The notes under the pieces: generated by a model
What the model was told of the DNA's origin: nothing
What the model saw: only the letters and a program-made list of their open reading frames with translations
Databases searched by the model: none
Part shown: piece after piece, positions 6,284-7,670 of the stretch
Layout: the number at the start of each line of letters is the position of its first letter
Numbering within the stretch: position 1 is the stretch's first letter
Translations under genes and position numbers: made by a program
From: Acidobacteriota bacterium
GTDB taxonomy: Bacteria; Acidobacteriota; Vicinamibacteria; Vicinamibacterales; UBA8438
NCBI GenBank assembly: GCA_003533545.1
Contig: DQEK01000047.1
Coordinates: 1-7,670, forward strand
Length of the DNA: 7,670 nt
Reading direction: 5' to 3'

Positions 6284-7525
6284 ATGCGACACACGCCACC
6301 ACGGCACCTTCTTCTCGTCGTCCTGCTCGGCCTCCATGGATGTGCCGTTCTCCAGGCAGAGGACTTCAGTTCGGACATCGCTATCGAATTGTTCCGACCG
6401 GACAACTCTCCCGTGCTCGAGGGAGACACCGTCTCCGGAACGCTGCGGGGACAGGTCACTGTCCAAAATTCGATGATGCAACATGCTCAGTTCTACAAAA
6501 ACTTCAGGATCCTCATTCCGGATGAAGCGGGACAACTGATCGATTCCAACGATTGGTTGCGCACCTTCACACTGGATACATCCGAGTTTTATGATGGCGA
6601 AAACCTCATCAGCGTGCACGTGCATCCGATGAATACGCCAGGCACACCCTACATTGCAGACATGTCGGTCCAGGCCTTTAAGATCGCGACGGTCAACGGC
6701 CGAGCCGCGCCAAGGGGCGACGTGCAGCTACCGACGATGACAATCGACCCGACCATGATGTCCTTACTCAGTTCAAGCCTCCTGGACAGCAAGAGCTTCT
6801 ACACTGACTACGATGCGGTGACCGTGTTCGACGACGGCAGAAAAATCGACGTCGATCAACGAGGAGGCGAATCGAATTCGGCTCAGGTGATTCCACATCT
6901 CGGCACTTCGATCTTAGGCCGGTTCAGATGGACCGATAGAGCACTGCCGTTTGGCGACTCGATGGGACGCCTGATCACCCGCGCGCACTTGATCAACTTC
7001 CAGACGACCACCGACACGCCGGCTCGAATTGTCTTCTTCTTCAACGATGCGTGCGGGCGGGCGAACTACGCGTTCTATAACTTCATGTTGCCTGCCTTGT
7101 CACCTGAAGCCAGACGCGCGTATCCGCTACCCTCCACTGACGCGAAAATTCTGAATGTGTCTCAGGGGGACGAGATCGTCATTCCGGACGACGGCGTGTT
7201 CTCCTTGCAGGTCGAAGTCACGAATCCTGGCCGGTTGGGATTCGAGTTTGCGACGTTGTCGACGTGGGTCGGCAACCGCTCGGTGGCGGCCACCGACTTG
7301 AGGCCGCTGATTCGAGCGATGACACCCGGACAGACGAGTGTGGTTGTCAACGTCAAGATTCCGGCGGCCGAAATCCAGAAGCTGCAAATTTCGCGTGATG
7401 GAGGGGCAGGTGCGACGGCCTTCGCGTTGTGGAACGACTTCGACAGGTTCCGAGATTCGAACCTACCAGCCAGCGAGCACGTTCATGTGAGTAGCATCCG
7501 CACGAGTTCCTATCCATGGCCATAG
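6284..7525 (+). CDS. Exported protein of unknown function with an N-terminal Ig-like region
   Basis: ATG 6284 is preferred; a GTG two codons earlier (6278) is also possible. The 413-residue product begins with a short basic stretch and a hydrophobic core (LLLVVLLGLHGCAVLQA), so it is secreted, with cleavage likely after LQA. The LHGC tetrad is a poor lipobox because of the His, though a lipoprotein cannot be excluded. Residues about 30-130 read like an immunoglobulin-type beta-sandwich: a GDTVSGTLRGQVTVQ strand, then RTFTLDTSEFYDGENLISVHVHP, similar to bacterial Ig modules in surface proteins. The middle part (about 165-270) contains IVFFFNDACGRANYAFYNF with the one cysteine outside the signal region. 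Residues about 290-375 are again rich in beta strands (FSLQVEVTNPGRLGFEF; SVVVNVKIP). I recognise no family or active site. It has no co-directional neighbour in the window. Confidence 0.75.
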   Translation: MRHTPPRHLLLVVLLGLHGCAVLQAEDFSSDIAIELFRPDNSPVLEGDTVSGTLRGQVTVQNSMMQHAQFYKNFRILIPDEAGQLIDSNDWLRTFTLDTSEFYDGENLISVHVHPMNTPGTPYIADMSVQAFKIATVNGRAAPRGDVQLPTMTIDPTMMSLLSSSLLDSKSFYTDYDAVTVFDDGRKIDVDQRGGESNSAQVIPHLGTSILGRFRWTDRALPFGDSMGRLITRAHLINFQTTTDTPARIVFFFNDACGRANYAFYNFMLPALSPEARRAYPLPSTDAKILNVSQGDEIVIPDDGVFSLQVEVTNPGRLGFEFATLSTWVGNRSVAATDLRPLIRAMTPGQTSVVVNVKIPAAEIQKLQISRDGGAGATAFALWNDFDRFRDSNLPASEHVHVSSIRTSSYPWP

Positions 7526-7599
7526 AGCAGGCGAACGGTTCTCGCTCGATGCGCCGGGACCAAGCAACCACCTGGGACGCGGCCGAAGTTGAGATCAAG

Positions 7600-7618
7600 G
7601 CTGACTGATGTCGTCAGC
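7600..7618. terminator. Weak hairpin GCTGAC-n7-GTCAGC downstream of the exported-protein gene
   Basis: Six-base arms pair perfectly around a 7-base loop, 75 bp past the stop of the exported-protein gene. No T-run follows on the plus strand, so intrinsic termination is doubtful; it may act as a transcript-end hairpin or be chance. Confidence 0.2.
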
Positions 7619-7670
7619 GACACCACTGACCCGCGGAACCGTCAGCAGGAAGCATTCTGAGCACGGAGAT

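Noticed and set aside
7516..7608. 30-residue open frame overlapping the stop of the exported-protein gene (ATGGCCATAG)
   Set aside because: The overlap could hint at translational coupling, but there is no Shine-Dalgarno sequence, no recognisable character and little length.

Overview
The window is about 7.7 kb of mostly GC-rich bacterial DNA and holds seven protein genes that do not form one obvious operon. Exported proteins with gram-negative-type signal peptides, a Tat-lipoprotein enzyme, a Sel1-repeat protein and a serine hydrolase with a C-terminal NTF2-like domain suggest a gram-negative environmental lineage (Acidobacteriota, Gemmatimonadota or Proteobacteria). This is an inference from gene style. 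No rRNA or marker gene is present to place the organism.

Layout from left to right: (1) a beta-lactamase-fold serine hydrolase on + (1-1332), cut off at the left edge; (2) a small cupin on - (1516-1842); (3) a D-amino-acid-oxidase-like flavoenzyme on - (1973-3223) with a Tat/lipoprotein signal; (4) a secreted Sel1-repeat protein on + (3459-4274), divergent from the oxidase; (5) a six-helix membrane protein on - (4341-5030) in markedly AT-rich DNA; (6) an AlkA/Mag-type DNA-3-methyladenine glycosylase on - (5215-5841); (7) a 442-bp gene-poor gap with inverted repeats and a tRNA-3'-end-like stretch; (8) an unrecognised exported protein on + (6284-7525).

The most notable feature is the oxidase. 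The segment that forms the C-terminal part of ordinary D-amino-acid oxidases (arginine-bearing GxRPxRP, then HNYGHGG and the WG motif) lies here before the GxGxxG FAD-binding motif, and the protein ends where that segment would normally begin. This is the order expected of a circular permutation. Its Tat/lipobox signal implies the FAD-loaded enzyme is exported and lipid-anchored.

The cupin and the oxidase could share a transcript (same strand, 130-bp gap), but nothing proves they work together. The glycosylase repairs alkylated DNA. The other genes look like independent envelope or secreted functions. I saw no CRISPR array, transposase, integrase, toxin-antitoxin pair or phage gene.
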